Origin: Pseudomonadota bacterium
GTDB taxonomy: Bacteria; Pseudomonadota; Gammaproteobacteria; Steroidobacterales; JBCBZW01
NCBI GenBank assembly: GCA_039193195.1
Contig: JBCCWS010000001.1
Location: forward strand, 443,338 to 507,337
DNA length: 64,000 nt
Direction of reading: 5' to 3'
The first letter of the stretch is position 1; each line of letters starts with the position of its first letter. A model generated the notes under the pieces. The model did not search any database and was not told the origin of the DNA. It saw only the letters and a list, made by a program, of their open reading frames with translations. Positions 17,808-26,109 of this stretch are shown one piece after another. A program made the position numbers and the translations under genes.

Positions 17808-17831
17808 CAGCTAACTGCTGGTGCACCGTTC
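17797..17831. repeat. Strong inverted repeat/hairpin between MCP and cheR
   Basis: An 11-bp perfect inverted repeat (GGTGCACCAGC and GCTGGTGCACC) around a 5-nt loop, extended to 15 pairs with one G-U wobble. It starts 8 nt after the MCP stop on the minus strand. No T tract follows, so it is not a canonical Rho-independent terminator. It may set 3' end stability or stoichiometry between MCP and cheR mRNA; that is inference. Confidence 0.7.
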
Positions 17832-17839
17832 CAGAAGTC

Positions 17840-19903
17840 TTAGCCAGCGTCTCTATAAGGTTCGAAGTGCGTGTCGTCCACCTCTTCTCCGCCCAAAAGG
17901 TCGATGGCGAAGCCATCGTCATGGGCGGCAGGTGGTGGGGAGGGTCGGCGAGTCGCGGTGGACGTCGTCGAGCGCGTGGGTGCCGTTGCGCTGCTGGCGC
18001 CGAGCACGGGCGTGCCCTGGCGGACGTGGTCATCGAGCTTGAAGAACGCGAGCAGCGACTGTAGCTCCGAGGCCTGGCCGGCAAGCGCATCGGATACGCT
18101 CGAGACCTCTTCCGAAGCGCTCGCGTTCTGCTGCACGACGCCGTCCATCTGGCGCATCGCTTCGTTGATCTGCTCCGCGCCGATATTCTGCTCTCGACTC
18201 GCCGCTGAGATCTCTCGCACGAGCTCAGCAGTGCGCTCTATGTTCGGCACCAAGGCCTCTAGCTTCGCGCCAGCCTCCTTGGACAAGCCTAGGGTTTCGC
18301 TGCTCAGTTCGTTGATCTCCGCCGCAGCCTGTTGGCTGCGTTCGGCCAGCTTGCGCACTTCTGCAGCTACCACTGCGAAGCCCTTGCCATGTTGACCAGC
18401 ACGCGCGGCCTCCACCGCCGCGTTGAGGGCGAGAAGATCCGTTTGACGAGCGATCTCCTGCACGATGTTGATTTTCTCGGCGATCGTCTCGATGGAGGCC
18501 AGGGCCTTGTTGACCACCTCGCCGCTCGAGCGCGTATCGCCCGACGCGTTGTCGGCGATCGTCTCGGTGGTGGAGGCATTGTCCGCGGCGTGACGAATGT
18601 TGGCTGCCATCTCCTCCACCGCTGATGAGGCTTCCTGCGTGGCTGACGACTGCTCGGTGGCGCCGCGGGAGAGTTGTTCCGCAGAGGAGGCCAGCTTAGT
18701 GCTCCCGTGGGCGACCTGGTTGGCGGTGTGGGCCGCGTTACTCACCACGTCGCGAAGGCGTGTGAGCATCGTCGCGTTGGCATCGAGCAAGTCCTTGAAT
18801 TCATCGTTACCGCTCACGGTCTCCGACACGGTCAGATCGCCCTTGGCCACCGCCTGGGCCATCCGGACCGCCTTGTTGAGGGCCGTGGTGATCGTGCTGG
18901 AGATCCACAGGCCTGCAGCGCACCCCACGACGAGTACGGCCACCACCATCTGCAGCAGCGTATTTCGGGCCGACTTGTAGCTCTGATCGCTGATCTGCGT
19001 GTCTCGCTCCATGGCGGCGAGGTTGCTAGTGACGAGGTTGCGCAGTGCCTCGCGGGTGCGAGAGAGCGACTCATCGCCCTCGCCCGCGGAGCGCTCGAAG
19101 GCGCGCCGGTTGCCATTCTCCATGGAGGTCTCCATGGCGGCGGTGGCGTAGCGCTTGTAGCCTCCCCACCCCTCTGTCAGCTGCGACATCGCTTGCCCGC
19201 CGCTGCCGGCGAACAGAGTTCGCAGCACTTCGACCTTCTCATCGGCGGAGGCGTAACGGGCTTGTGCGTTGTCAAAGTGCTTGCTCATCTCGTCATCGTC
19301 GTTGGCGATGATCAGGTTCTTCTCAGAGCGTACGGACTGCACCATGTCTTCCTTCAGGCGCGCGATAGTCAGCAGGGCCTGATCCGCAATCTGCGGGATG
19401 CTAGCGGCGCGATCGAGAAGCGTGGTTATCGCCCGTTCGGCGGTGCCAATCGCCTCCCGCGCCTCGTTCGACGACAGCTCACGGGCGCGAGCGTTGGAGT
19501 TGAGCATGGACAGGCGGATCACCTGGGCGTTGTTCTCCACGTAGCCCGCCCAGGCAGCTTCGAATTCGGCCACGTCCGCGTTGCTGCCATCACCGATGAG
19601 CGCCTTCAGGGTGCTCAGCTTCTGCTCGATCTCTTGACGATTGCTGTCGATCAGGCGCTGATAGCGCTCCACGACTACCGGGTCCTCGGCGAGCACGATG
19701 TTCTTCTCGGAGCGGGCGATCTCCAAGGCGAGGCGCTGAATGTCCTGCGCCGTGGTCACTCGCATCGTCGACTCGGTGGCGAGCGTCTTGAGTCGAGCGT
19801 TCATGCCCCCGAGCTTGTCGATACCGATATAGCCAAGGCCGCCGGCGAACGCGAGTAGAAGCGTGAAGGCACCTGTGAGCTTGAGTTTGATGGTAAGTCG
19901 CAT
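17840..19903 (-). CDS. Methyl-accepting chemotaxis protein with bimodular helical sensor
   Basis: A 687-residue transmembrane chemoreceptor. TM1 is about residues 9-28 and TM2 about 316-336, enclosing a periplasmic region of about 287 residues. That region carries the same motif twice, RSEKNIVLA at 64-72 and RSEKNLIIA at 192-200, which points to two stacked four-helix bundles as in HBM-type sensors. HAMP follows (about 337-390), then the signalling domain with the conserved tip [18 protein letters not shown]. The C-terminal tail is Ser/Thr/Pro-rich and ends without the NWETF-type CheR tether. It would report an unknown small ligand to the CheW/CheA encoded upstream. Likely second last of the receptor-kinase genes, 11 nt after cheW. 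Confidence 0.96.
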   Translation of the reverse strand: MRLTIKLKLTGAFTLLLAFAGGLGYIGIDKLGGMNARLKTLATESTMRVTTAQDIQRLALEIARSEKNIVLAEDPVVVERYQRLIDSNRQEIEQKLSTLKALIGDGSNADVAEFEAAWAGYVENNAQVIRLSMLNSNARARELSSNEAREAIGTAERAITTLLDRAASIPQIADQALLTIARLKEDMVQSVRSEKNLIIANDDDEMSKHFDNAQARYASADEKVEVLRTLFAGSGGQAMSQLTEGWGGYKRYATAAMETSMENGNRRAFERSAGEGDESLSRTREALRNLVTSNLAAMERDTQISDQSYKSARNTLLQMVVAVLVVGCAAGLWISSTITTALNKAVRMAQAVAKGDLTVSETVSGNDEFKDLLDANATMLTRLRDVVSNAAHTANQVAHGSTKLASSAEQLSRGATEQSSATQEASSAVEEMAANIRHAADNASTTETIADNASGDTRSSGEVVNKALASIETIAEKINIVQEIARQTDLLALNAAVEAARAGQHGKGFAVVAAEVRKLAERSQQAAAEINELSSETLGLSKEAGAKLEALVPNIERTAELVREISAASREQNIGAEQINEAMRQMDGVVQQNASASEEVSSVSDALAGQASELQSLLAFFKLDDHVRQGTPVLGASSATAPTRSTTSTATRRPSPPPAAHDDGFAIDLLGGEEVDDTHFEPYRDAG

Positions 19904-19914
19904 TGGGCGATCTC

Positions 19915-20433
19915 CTACGCGATCAGCGGCTTGGTGGATTCGACGCTTGTGTCGAAGACATTTTCGAGGTTCAAGATGATCGTCAGTCGCTCACGGATCC
20001 GGGCGATGCCCGTGATGAGTTTTCCGTTCCATTTGCTGCCGCTCTCCGGCAGCTCTTCGATGGTCAGTTCTTGCACAGGTTCGACGTTGTAAACAGCGTC
20101 TACGGCCATCGCCACGCGCGTTGTCTCTCCCTCCACTCTCACTTCGAAGACCACCGTTCGGGTGCTTTTTCCCTGGTCCCTAGGCGGCATGCCAAAGCGG
20201 TAGCGTAGGTCGATCACGGGCACGACGTTGCCACGCACATTGATGACGCCAGGGGCGAACCTATTGGCGTGCGGCACGGGCGTCATAGAGACGATGTCGA
20301 GAATCTCCTGCACGCGCATCACGTTGATTGCGAACACCTCGCCACCGAGCTCGAAGGTGAGCAGGGTGTTGACGGTCTCTTCCTCAACGATGACGTCGGG
20401 CGGCGCTGTCGCCGGTGTGGCTGCGTCATTCAT
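19915..20433 (-). CDS. cheW: Chemotaxis coupling protein CheW
   Basis: A 172-residue CheW that links receptors to CheA at the inner membrane. The CheW fold starts after an Ala/Pro-rich 20-residue lead, with [22 protein letters not shown], then [20 protein letters not shown] and [21 protein letters not shown]. The start ATG overlaps the cheA stop (ATGA). Confidence 0.96.
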   Translation of the reverse strand: MNDAATPATAPPDVIVEEETVNTLLTFELGGEVFAINVMRVQEILDIVSMTPVPHANRFAPGVINVRGNVVPVIDLRYRFGMPPRDQGKSTRTVVFEVRVEGETTRVAMAVDAVYNVEPVQELTIEELPESGSKWNGKLITGIARIRERLTIILNLENVFDTSVESTKPLIA

Positions 20434-22484
20434 GCAGCACCTCGAGGTTTGCTTCTGCGGTCAGTGGAGCCAGTCTTGGCGATCGGGATCAGGGCGCCCA
20501 CATCGACGATCAGGGCGACGCGCCCGTCGCCGAGAATGGTGCCCCCCGCGATCCCTCTGCAGTGGCGGTGGAGGCGCGTCATGGGCTTGATCACCGTCTG
20601 GCGCTGTCCGATGATCTCGTCCACCACCAAGCCAAGGCGCTCACGCCCCACGCGGACGACGACCACGCGACGATCCTTCCCAGGCGTGTACGGGAAGTCG
20701 AACAGCTCATGCATGCGTGCGAAGGGTACGTACTCATCGCGGATCGTAATCATGCGCCGGCTCTCGCTGGCCAGATCTTCCTGCGCGCTGATGTCTACGC
20801 ACTCCTCGATAGCATCCAACGGTAGGACAAAGGCGCCTCCGTTCACGTTCACGTGGAACCCCTCAACGATGGCAAGCGTTAGGGGCAGGCGCAGGGTGAT
20901 GCGAGTGCCACGACCCTGCTCGGTCTCCACGAAGATGCTGCCGCGCTGGTCTTGGATCGTGCGTCGAACCACGTCCATGCCGACGCCGCGGCCGGACACG
21001 TTGGAGACCACGGTGGCGGTGGAGAAGCCGGGTTCGAAGATCATCATCTGCAGGGTGGTATCGGGAACTTCCTGGTCCTCCGTCAGTAGGCCGCGCTCGA
21101 TCGCGCGCTCGCGCACCTTGGATAGGTCGATGCCGGCCCCGTCGTCGGTGATGGTGATGTGAACCTCACCGCCCTCGTGTCGAGCGGCCAGCTGCAGGCG
21201 GCCCTTCTCCGGTTTACCAGCCGCGACGCGCGCTTGCGGGGACTCCAGGCCATGGTCCATCGAGTTGCGGATAAGATGGACCAAGGGGTCGTTCAGTAGC
21301 TCGATGAAGTACTTATCGATTTCCGTCTCCTCGCCGAGCACCTCGAAGGAGATGTTCTTGCCGAGCTCCTTGCTCAGGGTGCGCGTGATGCGGCGGAACT
21401 TCGAGAACAGGAGTCCGATGGGCACCATGCGAATGTCGAGGGTGTCGTCGCGCAGGTTCGTCACCAGGCGATCGATGTCTTCGGACACCGCGCGCAGGGC
21501 GGGGTCCGCGTAGCGATCTGAGATGTCAGCGAGGCGTGACTGAGCGATTACCAACTCACCTACCTGGTCCATCAGACTGTCGAGCTTCTCCGCCGATACG
21601 CGAAGACTCTCCGATCCCTTGCTAGCACCATTAGAGGTGCTGGGAGCGGCTGGTTTCTCCGCCTTGGCCGCGTTCTCTTTGGCGCCCTTCGCCTGCTGTT
21701 GACCATCGGGGGGCGGCGCAGCTGAAGGGGGTGAGCTATTGGCGGCTGCGTCTTCCCTGGCAGCCTCGAGCAGAGTGATCTCCAAGGTGGCGTTATCGGC
21801 CACAAACACGAACACATCTTCGACCCGCTCGCGTCCCGCATCGCTCTCGAGGGTTATCTCCCAGCCTAGGTGGCAGGCCGTTGGGTCGAGTTCGCTTAGA
21901 GGCCGTACACGGTCGCAGAGCAAAGACGCTTCGATGGCGCCCAATTCGCGCAGCTCCTCGAGCAGCAGCAGCGGGTTGGTGCCGTAGCGAAACGCGTTGT
22001 CTTCCGGGTAGAAGACAATGCGGTAGTTGCACATCTCGCCGCTGCCGTCGTTGCGCCCGCGTCCCTCGCCCGCGGGAGCCGCTGGTGCGCCACCTTCGCC
22101 GGGGGCTGTGGGTCCCATCGCGGCTTCCAAGCGGGCTGCGATCGGATCGCCGTCGGCGGGTTGCGCGCTGCCGTCGAGTAGGTGGGCGATGTGATCCCCG
22201 GCCTCGAGGGAAATCTCGATCAGCTCGGGGGTGAGCGCCACCTGACCGGTCCGCACCGTATCGAAGGCGGTTTCGAAGCGATGGGCGAAAGCGACGATGT
22301 CATCGAAGCCGAACATCCCGCCCGAGCCCTTGATTGTGTGTAGGGCACGAAACGCTTCGTTGATCAGTTCGGCATCTTCATTACCGTCCTGCATCGCCAG
22401 CAGGGCGGTCTCCAGACGCGTCAACAGCTCAGCGGCTTCCTCGCGATAGGTATCGCTTGGGTCGCGTCTGCTGGCGTCGCTCAT
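20430..22484 (-). CDS. cheA: Chemotaxis histidine kinase CheA
   Basis: A 684-residue CheA. The P1 HPt domain has its phospho-accepting histidine at residue 49 (FRALHTIKGSGGMFGFD). A P2-like alpha/beta module follows at about residues 150-245, then a flexible Ala/Pro/Lys-rich linker, the dimerisation helices, the ATPase domain (HLIRNSMDHGLES N-box, DDGAGID, FEPGFSTA, GRGVGMDVV) and the CheW-like regulatory domain at the end. All kinase boxes are intact. It phosphorylates the CheY and CheB encoded on either side. The start overlaps the cheY stop by 4 nt. Confidence 0.97.
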   Translation of the reverse strand: MSDASRRDPSDTYREEAAELLTRLETALLAMQDGNEDAELINEAFRALHTIKGSGGMFGFDDIVAFAHRFETAFDTVRTGQVALTPELIEISLEAGDHIAHLLDGSAQPADGDPIAARLEAAMGPTAPGEGGAPAAPAGEGRGRNDGSGEMCNYRIVFYPEDNAFRYGTNPLLLLEELRELGAIEASLLCDRVRPLSELDPTACHLGWEITLESDAGRERVEDVFVFVADNATLEITLLEAAREDAAANSSPPSAAPPPDGQQQAKGAKENAAKAEKPAAPSTSNGASKGSESLRVSAEKLDSLMDQVGELVIAQSRLADISDRYADPALRAVSEDIDRLVTNLRDDTLDIRMVPIGLLFSKFRRITRTLSKELGKNISFEVLGEETEIDKYFIELLNDPLVHLIRNSMDHGLESPQARVAAGKPEKGRLQLAARHEGGEVHITITDDGAGIDLSKVRERAIERGLLTEDQEVPDTTLQMMIFEPGFSTATVVSNVSGRGVGMDVVRRTIQDQRGSIFVETEQGRGTRITLRLPLTLAIVEGFHVNVNGGAFVLPLDAIEECVDISAQEDLASESRRMITIRDEYVPFARMHELFDFPYTPGKDRRVVVVRVGRERLGLVVDEIIGQRQTVIKPMTRLHRHCRGIAGGTILGDGRVALIVDVGALIPIAKTGSTDRRSKPRGAA

Positions 22485-22846
22485 GAGCCGACCAGCTTGC
22501 GCACGACAGCGACGAGCTGCTCGTTCTTAAAGGGCTTGACGATCCAACCGGTAGCGCCGGCTGCCTTGCCTTCGGCTTTGCGACTGTCCTGGCTTTCGGT
22601 GGTGAGCATTACGATGGGGCGCCCAGTGAAGCTGGCCTTCGCTCGCAGGCCCTTGATCAGCCCGATGCCATCGAGGTTGGGCATGTTGAGGTCTGTGATC
22701 ACCATGTCCACCGTGTCATCTGCTTTGTCGAGCCCATCTGCTCCGTCCACGGCGGTGACCACCTGATAGCCGGCAGTTTCGAGTGTTAGCTTTACCATGT
22801 CGCGGATAGACTCGCTGTCGTCCACCGCCAAGATGCGTTTACTCAC
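22481..22846 (-). CDS. cheY: Single-domain response regulator CheY
   Basis: A 121-residue receiver domain: acidic pair in ILAVDDSESIRD, phospho-acceptor Asp in MVITDLNMPNLDG, the Thr in MLTTESQ and the Lys in VKPFKNEQ. It closely resembles CheY-type regulators that bind the flagellar switch or act as a phosphate sink. The start is GTG at 22846 (VSKRILAVDD), with GGAG 8 nt upstream; it overlaps the STAS gene by 8 nt. A longer frame to 22975 would bury most of that gene and is rejected. Confidence 0.95.
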   Translation of the reverse strand: MSKRILAVDDSESIRDMVKLTLETAGYQVVTAVDGADGLDKADDTVDMVITDLNMPNLDGIGLIKGLRAKASFTGRPIVMLTTESQDSRKAEGKAAGATGWIVKPFKNEQLVAVVRKLVGS

Positions 22847-23126
22847 AGATCTGACTCCACAATGGGGCAAGGTCGGGTTGCTCGCTGCTGCTCTTGGCGA
22901 ATGCTCCACCCTCTTCGAGTAGATTTCTAACTGTATTAGCTGAGAGGCAACCACGGACTCGTTTCTCGAACTCATCGCGACCTTCTAGGTAGATTGCGAT
23001 GAGTAGTTGCAGGCCGGCGAAGTCGATCTGCTCCACCCGGTCGAGGTCCAGACCGTCCGACATTATTGTCGCGGAAAGCTCTTGAGATGAAGTGGCGCTC
23101 ATGGCTGAAATTGTCAGGCTTTTCAT
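22839..23126 (-). CDS. STAS-domain protein
   Basis: A 95-residue stand-alone STAS domain, first gene of the che operon. The central segment DLDRVEQIDFAGLQLLIAIYL corresponds to the DSSGLGVL stretch of anti-sigma-factor antagonists, but the phosphorylatable serine is replaced (DFAG), so kinase-controlled switching of the SpoIIAA type is unlikely. STAS proteins of this form occur in other gammaproteobacterial che operons; their function is not settled. The ATG at 23126 has a strong AAGGAG. Its stop lies within the beginning of cheY. Confidence 0.85.
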   Translation of the reverse strand: MKSLTISAMSATSSQELSATIMSDGLDLDRVEQIDFAGLQLLIAIYLEGRDEFEKRVRGCLSANTVRNLLEEGGAFAKSSSEQPDLAPLWSQICE

Positions 23127-23323
23127 GCTCGCTGCTCCTTACCAATTCGGACCTTACGAATGAGATTGCCAGCTAATAAAAATCAAAAACTCAGGGTGGT
23201 TCACGCTTTTCCTGACGGTACGGCAAGTACGATCAAAAACCGTGAATTCGCCGAGGTGGCACACTAGGTAGTGCCCCTTAGGATCGGTGTTCACGATTAC
23301 CACAGCGGGCGAAGCTAATTCCC
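23127..23323. promoter_or_regulatory. Divergent control region of the che locus
   Basis: 197 bp between the divergent STAS-che operon and the MCP-like gene. It is clearly more AT-rich than its surroundings. It holds the 9-mer ATCAAAAAC twice as direct repeats, at 23182-23190 and 23232-23240, exactly 50 bp apart, and a GGCAC-N8-GTGCC inverted repeat at 23258-23275. I could not find a convincing sigma-28 (FliA) or sigma-54 promoter here. Which promoter drives either side is unknown. Confidence 0.5.
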
Positions 23324-25261
23324 ATGCAGAGCAGTGCCAGCGTATTGACGGTCGCCGATTCCGAAGCGGAGTACGCCGGCTCAGCGATGACCCCTTCTTT
23401 GACGCTCGAAGACCTCGCCGGTGTCAACAAATCGTTGGGGGATGTGTCTGCTGCCGTTGAGAGGACTTTTCTCGGTGCAAGCAAGCGCACGATGCAAACT
23501 GCGCGTGACCTGCATCACGTGAGCCAATTGGTCGAGAAACTGGTTACGCCAGCCGAGCGCCCCATGGAAGAGCAGGTCGCCTCTCTCGCTGGGGATGCGT
23601 TTGCGGTGCAACCGAGCGTAGAAGACTCATCCTCCGAGTGGGCAGCTCTCCAGGAGATCGCGCGCAAGGCGGAGGCGATGTGTGCGGAGCTCGAGTCGCT
23701 CGACCGCTGCTATCAGATGTTTCCCGTGCTGCGCGTTCTCACGCAGATCCATGGCAGCTCGCTGAATGAGGAGAGCCGCGACCTCGACTGGTTCGCCGAC
23801 GCCATCGGTAGTGAGGCGGATCGCGGCGGACAGGTAGTGGGTAATCTGCTGGTTACGGTCAAACGGCAGGCTTCGAAGCTCCGCGGGTCCATCCGCCAAG
23901 CCTTCGAGGGTGAGCAGCAATTGCGCGACGCCTTGGCGGAGTCAGAGGTGGTCATGGCGCGCTCCGCCGAGCAAATCGGCGCGCATGAGCGTGCCCACGA
24001 GCGCGCGTTTCGTGCCGTCCACGATCGCCAGCGCGCGATCAGCTCCGCCACGAGTGAACTCGTGTCCTCCATGCAGTTTCAAGATGCCTTTCGCCAGCGC
24101 GTGGAGCACGTTCAGCATGCCCTCGAGCAGCTGGTGTCCTTGCGTGAGCGGCAGGTGCTTCCCGGCTTCGAAGCCGATCGGATGCTGGACGGCGCCGAAC
24201 TATCGGTCGCTCAAGCGGTGTTGGTCAGTATCGTAAGAGACCAGACCGAGTCTCTGGCGCAAGACTTGGCTCAAGAGCATCGGCAGCTTGAAAGTGCCTT
24301 GAGTCGACTCGTCGAGCAGGTAGATGCGCTCGGTTCGGACCTGGCCAATGCCCTTGGCGGTTCCGAGCGGCAGGTAGCCGAGCACACGCTCGACTCGACC
24401 CTGCGCAACTACGCGGTGCAGGTGGGAATGCTCGCGAGGGTGTTTCACGGACGCTCGGCGATCACCAGATCTTTGAGAGCGGCGCTGGCCGAAATGGACA
24501 CGGATCTTCTCGACTTGGAGCAGGTGGGAGAGGCGATCTTCCTCCTTGCCGTCAACGCGGTCGTGCTCGCGGCCCGCCTGGGCGCTGAGGGGCGAGCGAT
24601 CGAGCAGATCGCTCAGCAGGTGCGTAGCAACAGCACGGAGGCGGGCACGGCGATTCGCCTCGTGCGCAAACTAACCGATGAGCTCCGTGCCCTTTGCATG
24701 AACGCGACCCAGGACGAGCAAACCGTAGCCGCTAGATCTGACGCGCAACCGTCGGTCACAGACCAAGAGGTTGCCGACAACCCTAATGGGGAGGCCCTTG
24801 ACGAAGCGCCCGCGGCGGACGACCCTGCCGTCGCAGGGGGCGCCGACCTGCGCTCAGCTGGTGCTTTGCGCGCTCGCTCTGCAGCGCTCATGGCGGCGCT
24901 TGAGCAGCGTGGCGAGCAAAGCGATGAGGTGCTCGGATTTTGCCGGAACATCTACGCCGGGTTTGCCGCAACGCGCACGGAGTTCTCAAGGTTGGACGGC
25001 GCGGTGCGTAGCTTATCGGCAACGAGTGCCGCTTGGGCGGCCCGCGCGGGCGAACACTCGCTCGACCTTCACCTGCGGCCGGATCTGGTGCGTGCCCTGG
25101 CAGACTACTTCAACGCGCACTACACGATGCAGAGCGAGCGGATCACGCAGGGCCTTGCCCTAATGCTGGGCGATGATGCTCCGGCCGCGGACGCCGCGGA
25201 CGACAATGCCTCACCTGCCGTTGAGGAAAAGGAAGACGACTTGAGTGACATCCTATTTTAG
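23324..25261 (+). CDS. Soluble MCP-like coiled-coil protein with CheZ-like motifs
   Basis: A 645-residue, predicted cytoplasmic, mostly helical protein; no signal peptide, membrane segment or HAMP. Around residues 404-440 (IFLLAVNAVVLAAR...EQIAQQVR) it resembles the signalling hairpin tip of chemoreceptors, though degenerate at several conserved positions. A long helix contains MQFQDAFRQ, where Asp254 and Gln258 match the DxxxQ spacing and FQD context of the CheZ phosphatase active site. The chain ends EDDLSDILF, like the acidic-hydrophobic CheY-binding tail of CheZ (DDLLDSLGF). An Ala/Asp-rich linker covers about residues 460-500. It is divergent from the STAS-cheY-cheA operon, and no separate cheZ is present. 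Role as a CheY-P phosphatase or scaffold is inference. Ribosome site weak; ATG at 23387 is an alternative start. Confidence 0.8.
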   Translation: MQSSASVLTVADSEAEYAGSAMTPSLTLEDLAGVNKSLGDVSAAVERTFLGASKRTMQTARDLHHVSQLVEKLVTPAERPMEEQVASLAGDAFAVQPSVEDSSSEWAALQEIARKAEAMCAELESLDRCYQMFPVLRVLTQIHGSSLNEESRDLDWFADAIGSEADRGGQVVGNLLVTVKRQASKLRGSIRQAFEGEQQLRDALAESEVVMARSAEQIGAHERAHERAFRAVHDRQRAISSATSELVSSMQFQDAFRQRVEHVQHALEQLVSLRERQVLPGFEADRMLDGAELSVAQAVLVSIVRDQTESLAQDLAQEHRQLESALSRLVEQVDALGSDLANALGGSERQVAEHTLDSTLRNYAVQVGMLARVFHGRSAITRSLRAALAEMDTDLLDLEQVGEAIFLLAVNAVVLAARLGAEGRAIEQIAQQVRSNSTEAGTAIRLVRKLTDELRALCMNATQDEQTVAARSDAQPSVTDQEVADNPNGEALDEAPAADDPAVAGGADLRSAGALRARSAALMAALEQRGEQSDEVLGFCRNIYAGFAATRTEFSRLDGAVRSLSATSAAWAARAGEHSLDLHLRPDLVRALADYFNAHYTMQSERITQGLALMLGDDAPAADAADDNASPAVEEKEDDLSDILF

Positions 25262-25295
25262 AGGTTATCGTGGTCACCCACCCACCCGTTGGCGA

Positions 25296-25345
25296 GTGGT
25301 GTGCTGTCACACCTAGAGAGCCCGCCACACCACGGGCGTCGCCCG
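25296..25345 (+). other. Structured leader of the DUF2490 gene
   Basis: The segment GTGGTGTG (25296-25303) can pair with the adjacent CACACC (25308-25313) or, over 8 bp, with CACACCAC (25326-25333), so the two hairpins exclude each other. A third small hairpin CGGGC-gtc-GCCCG (25333-25345) lies 10 nt before the AAGGGG ribosome site. A 7-bp inverted pair GGTTATC/GATAACC (25263 and 25347) encloses the whole. No T tract follows. It may be a leader regulator or only a chance feature of GC-rich DNA. Confidence 0.3.
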
Positions 25346-25367
25346 GGATAACCGAAGGGGATCTGCG

Positions 25368-26075
25368 ATGAAGCCGGCTTGTTTGACGGCCGTGTTGATG
25401 AGTGCCGCGCTGGTGATGCCGGCTCTCGTATCCGCGCAAGCGGTGGACGAGGATCAACTCGGCGCCTGGTACATGTACTTTTACGATGTTCGTTTCGAGG
25501 ACTCACGCTTTGGCTTGCAAGGCGATGGCCAGTGGCGTAACTGGGATCTCGGCGGCGATCTCGAGCAGCTGCTATTGCGCAGCGGCGCCACCTTCACTCC
25601 GGAGGACAGCAACACTACCTTCACCTTCGGGTATGCGAGTATCACCTCCGGGTCCTTCGGGCCTAGCGATGCGAGTCAGCACGAGCATCGCATCTACCAA
25701 GAGGCCCTGATCCGCCAACGAGTGGGGTCGAGAGTGCGCCTACGTCATCGCCTGCGCACGGAGCAGCGCTTCGTGGAGGACCAGGACTTCCGCACCCGTT
25801 TCCGCTACGCGCTGTTCGTCGACATCCCCCTCAATCGGCGCGAGATGAACCCCGGGGCGTACTACCTGGCCCTGTACGACGAGGTGTTCATCAATTTGGA
25901 ACGTAACATCGGCGATGGCCGTCGTGTCGATCGCGTCGACCGTAACCGCCTCTACGGCGCCCTCGGCTATGTCGTCACGAGCACGCTGAAGGTGCAAGGG
26001 GGCGTGATGCTACAGTCGAGCGGCAGCATCGATAAGCCGCAGCTTCAGCTGAGCCTGCACCAGGCATTCCGCTGA
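25368..26075 (+). CDS. DUF2490 family outer-membrane-associated protein
   Basis: A 235-residue exported protein with a clear signal peptide (residues 1-24, cleavage after VSA). The mature part looks like an outer-membrane beta-barrel: alternating polar/hydrophobic strands, many aromatic residues, and the DUF2490 pattern (GAWYMYFYD, RLRHRLRTEQRF, FRYALFVDIPLN, LALYDEVFINL, NRLYGALGY). It ends with a phenylalanine-arginine after LSLHQAF. The function of the family is unknown. The ATG at 25368 has AAGGGGA upstream. The gene is alone, convergent with lipA. Confidence 0.85.
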   Translation: MKPACLTAVLMSAALVMPALVSAQAVDEDQLGAWYMYFYDVRFEDSRFGLQGDGQWRNWDLGGDLEQLLLRSGATFTPEDSNTTFTFGYASITSGSFGPSDASQHEHRIYQEALIRQRVGSRVRLRHRLRTEQRFVEDQDFRTRFRYALFVDIPLNRREMNPGAYYLALYDEVFINLERNIGDGRRVDRVDRNRLYGALGYVVTSTLKVQGGVMLQSSGSIDKPQLQLSLHQAFR

Positions 26076-26109
26076 TCCCGGGCCCTGGCGGCGAGGCCGC
26101 CCGTGCAGC

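Noticed and set aside
18674-19858. 394-codon open frame antisense to the chemoreceptor gene
   Set aside because: No domain, skewed composition, and the opposite strand encodes a full MCP.
22847-22975. N-terminal extension of cheY by 43 residues
   Set aside because: It would cover the STAS gene in another frame; the GTG at 22846 has a good ribosome site and gives a normal CheY.
23258-23275. Sigma-54 promoter at TGGCAC in the che control region
   Set aside because: The GC of a -12 element is not at the required 10-nt spacing from the GG.
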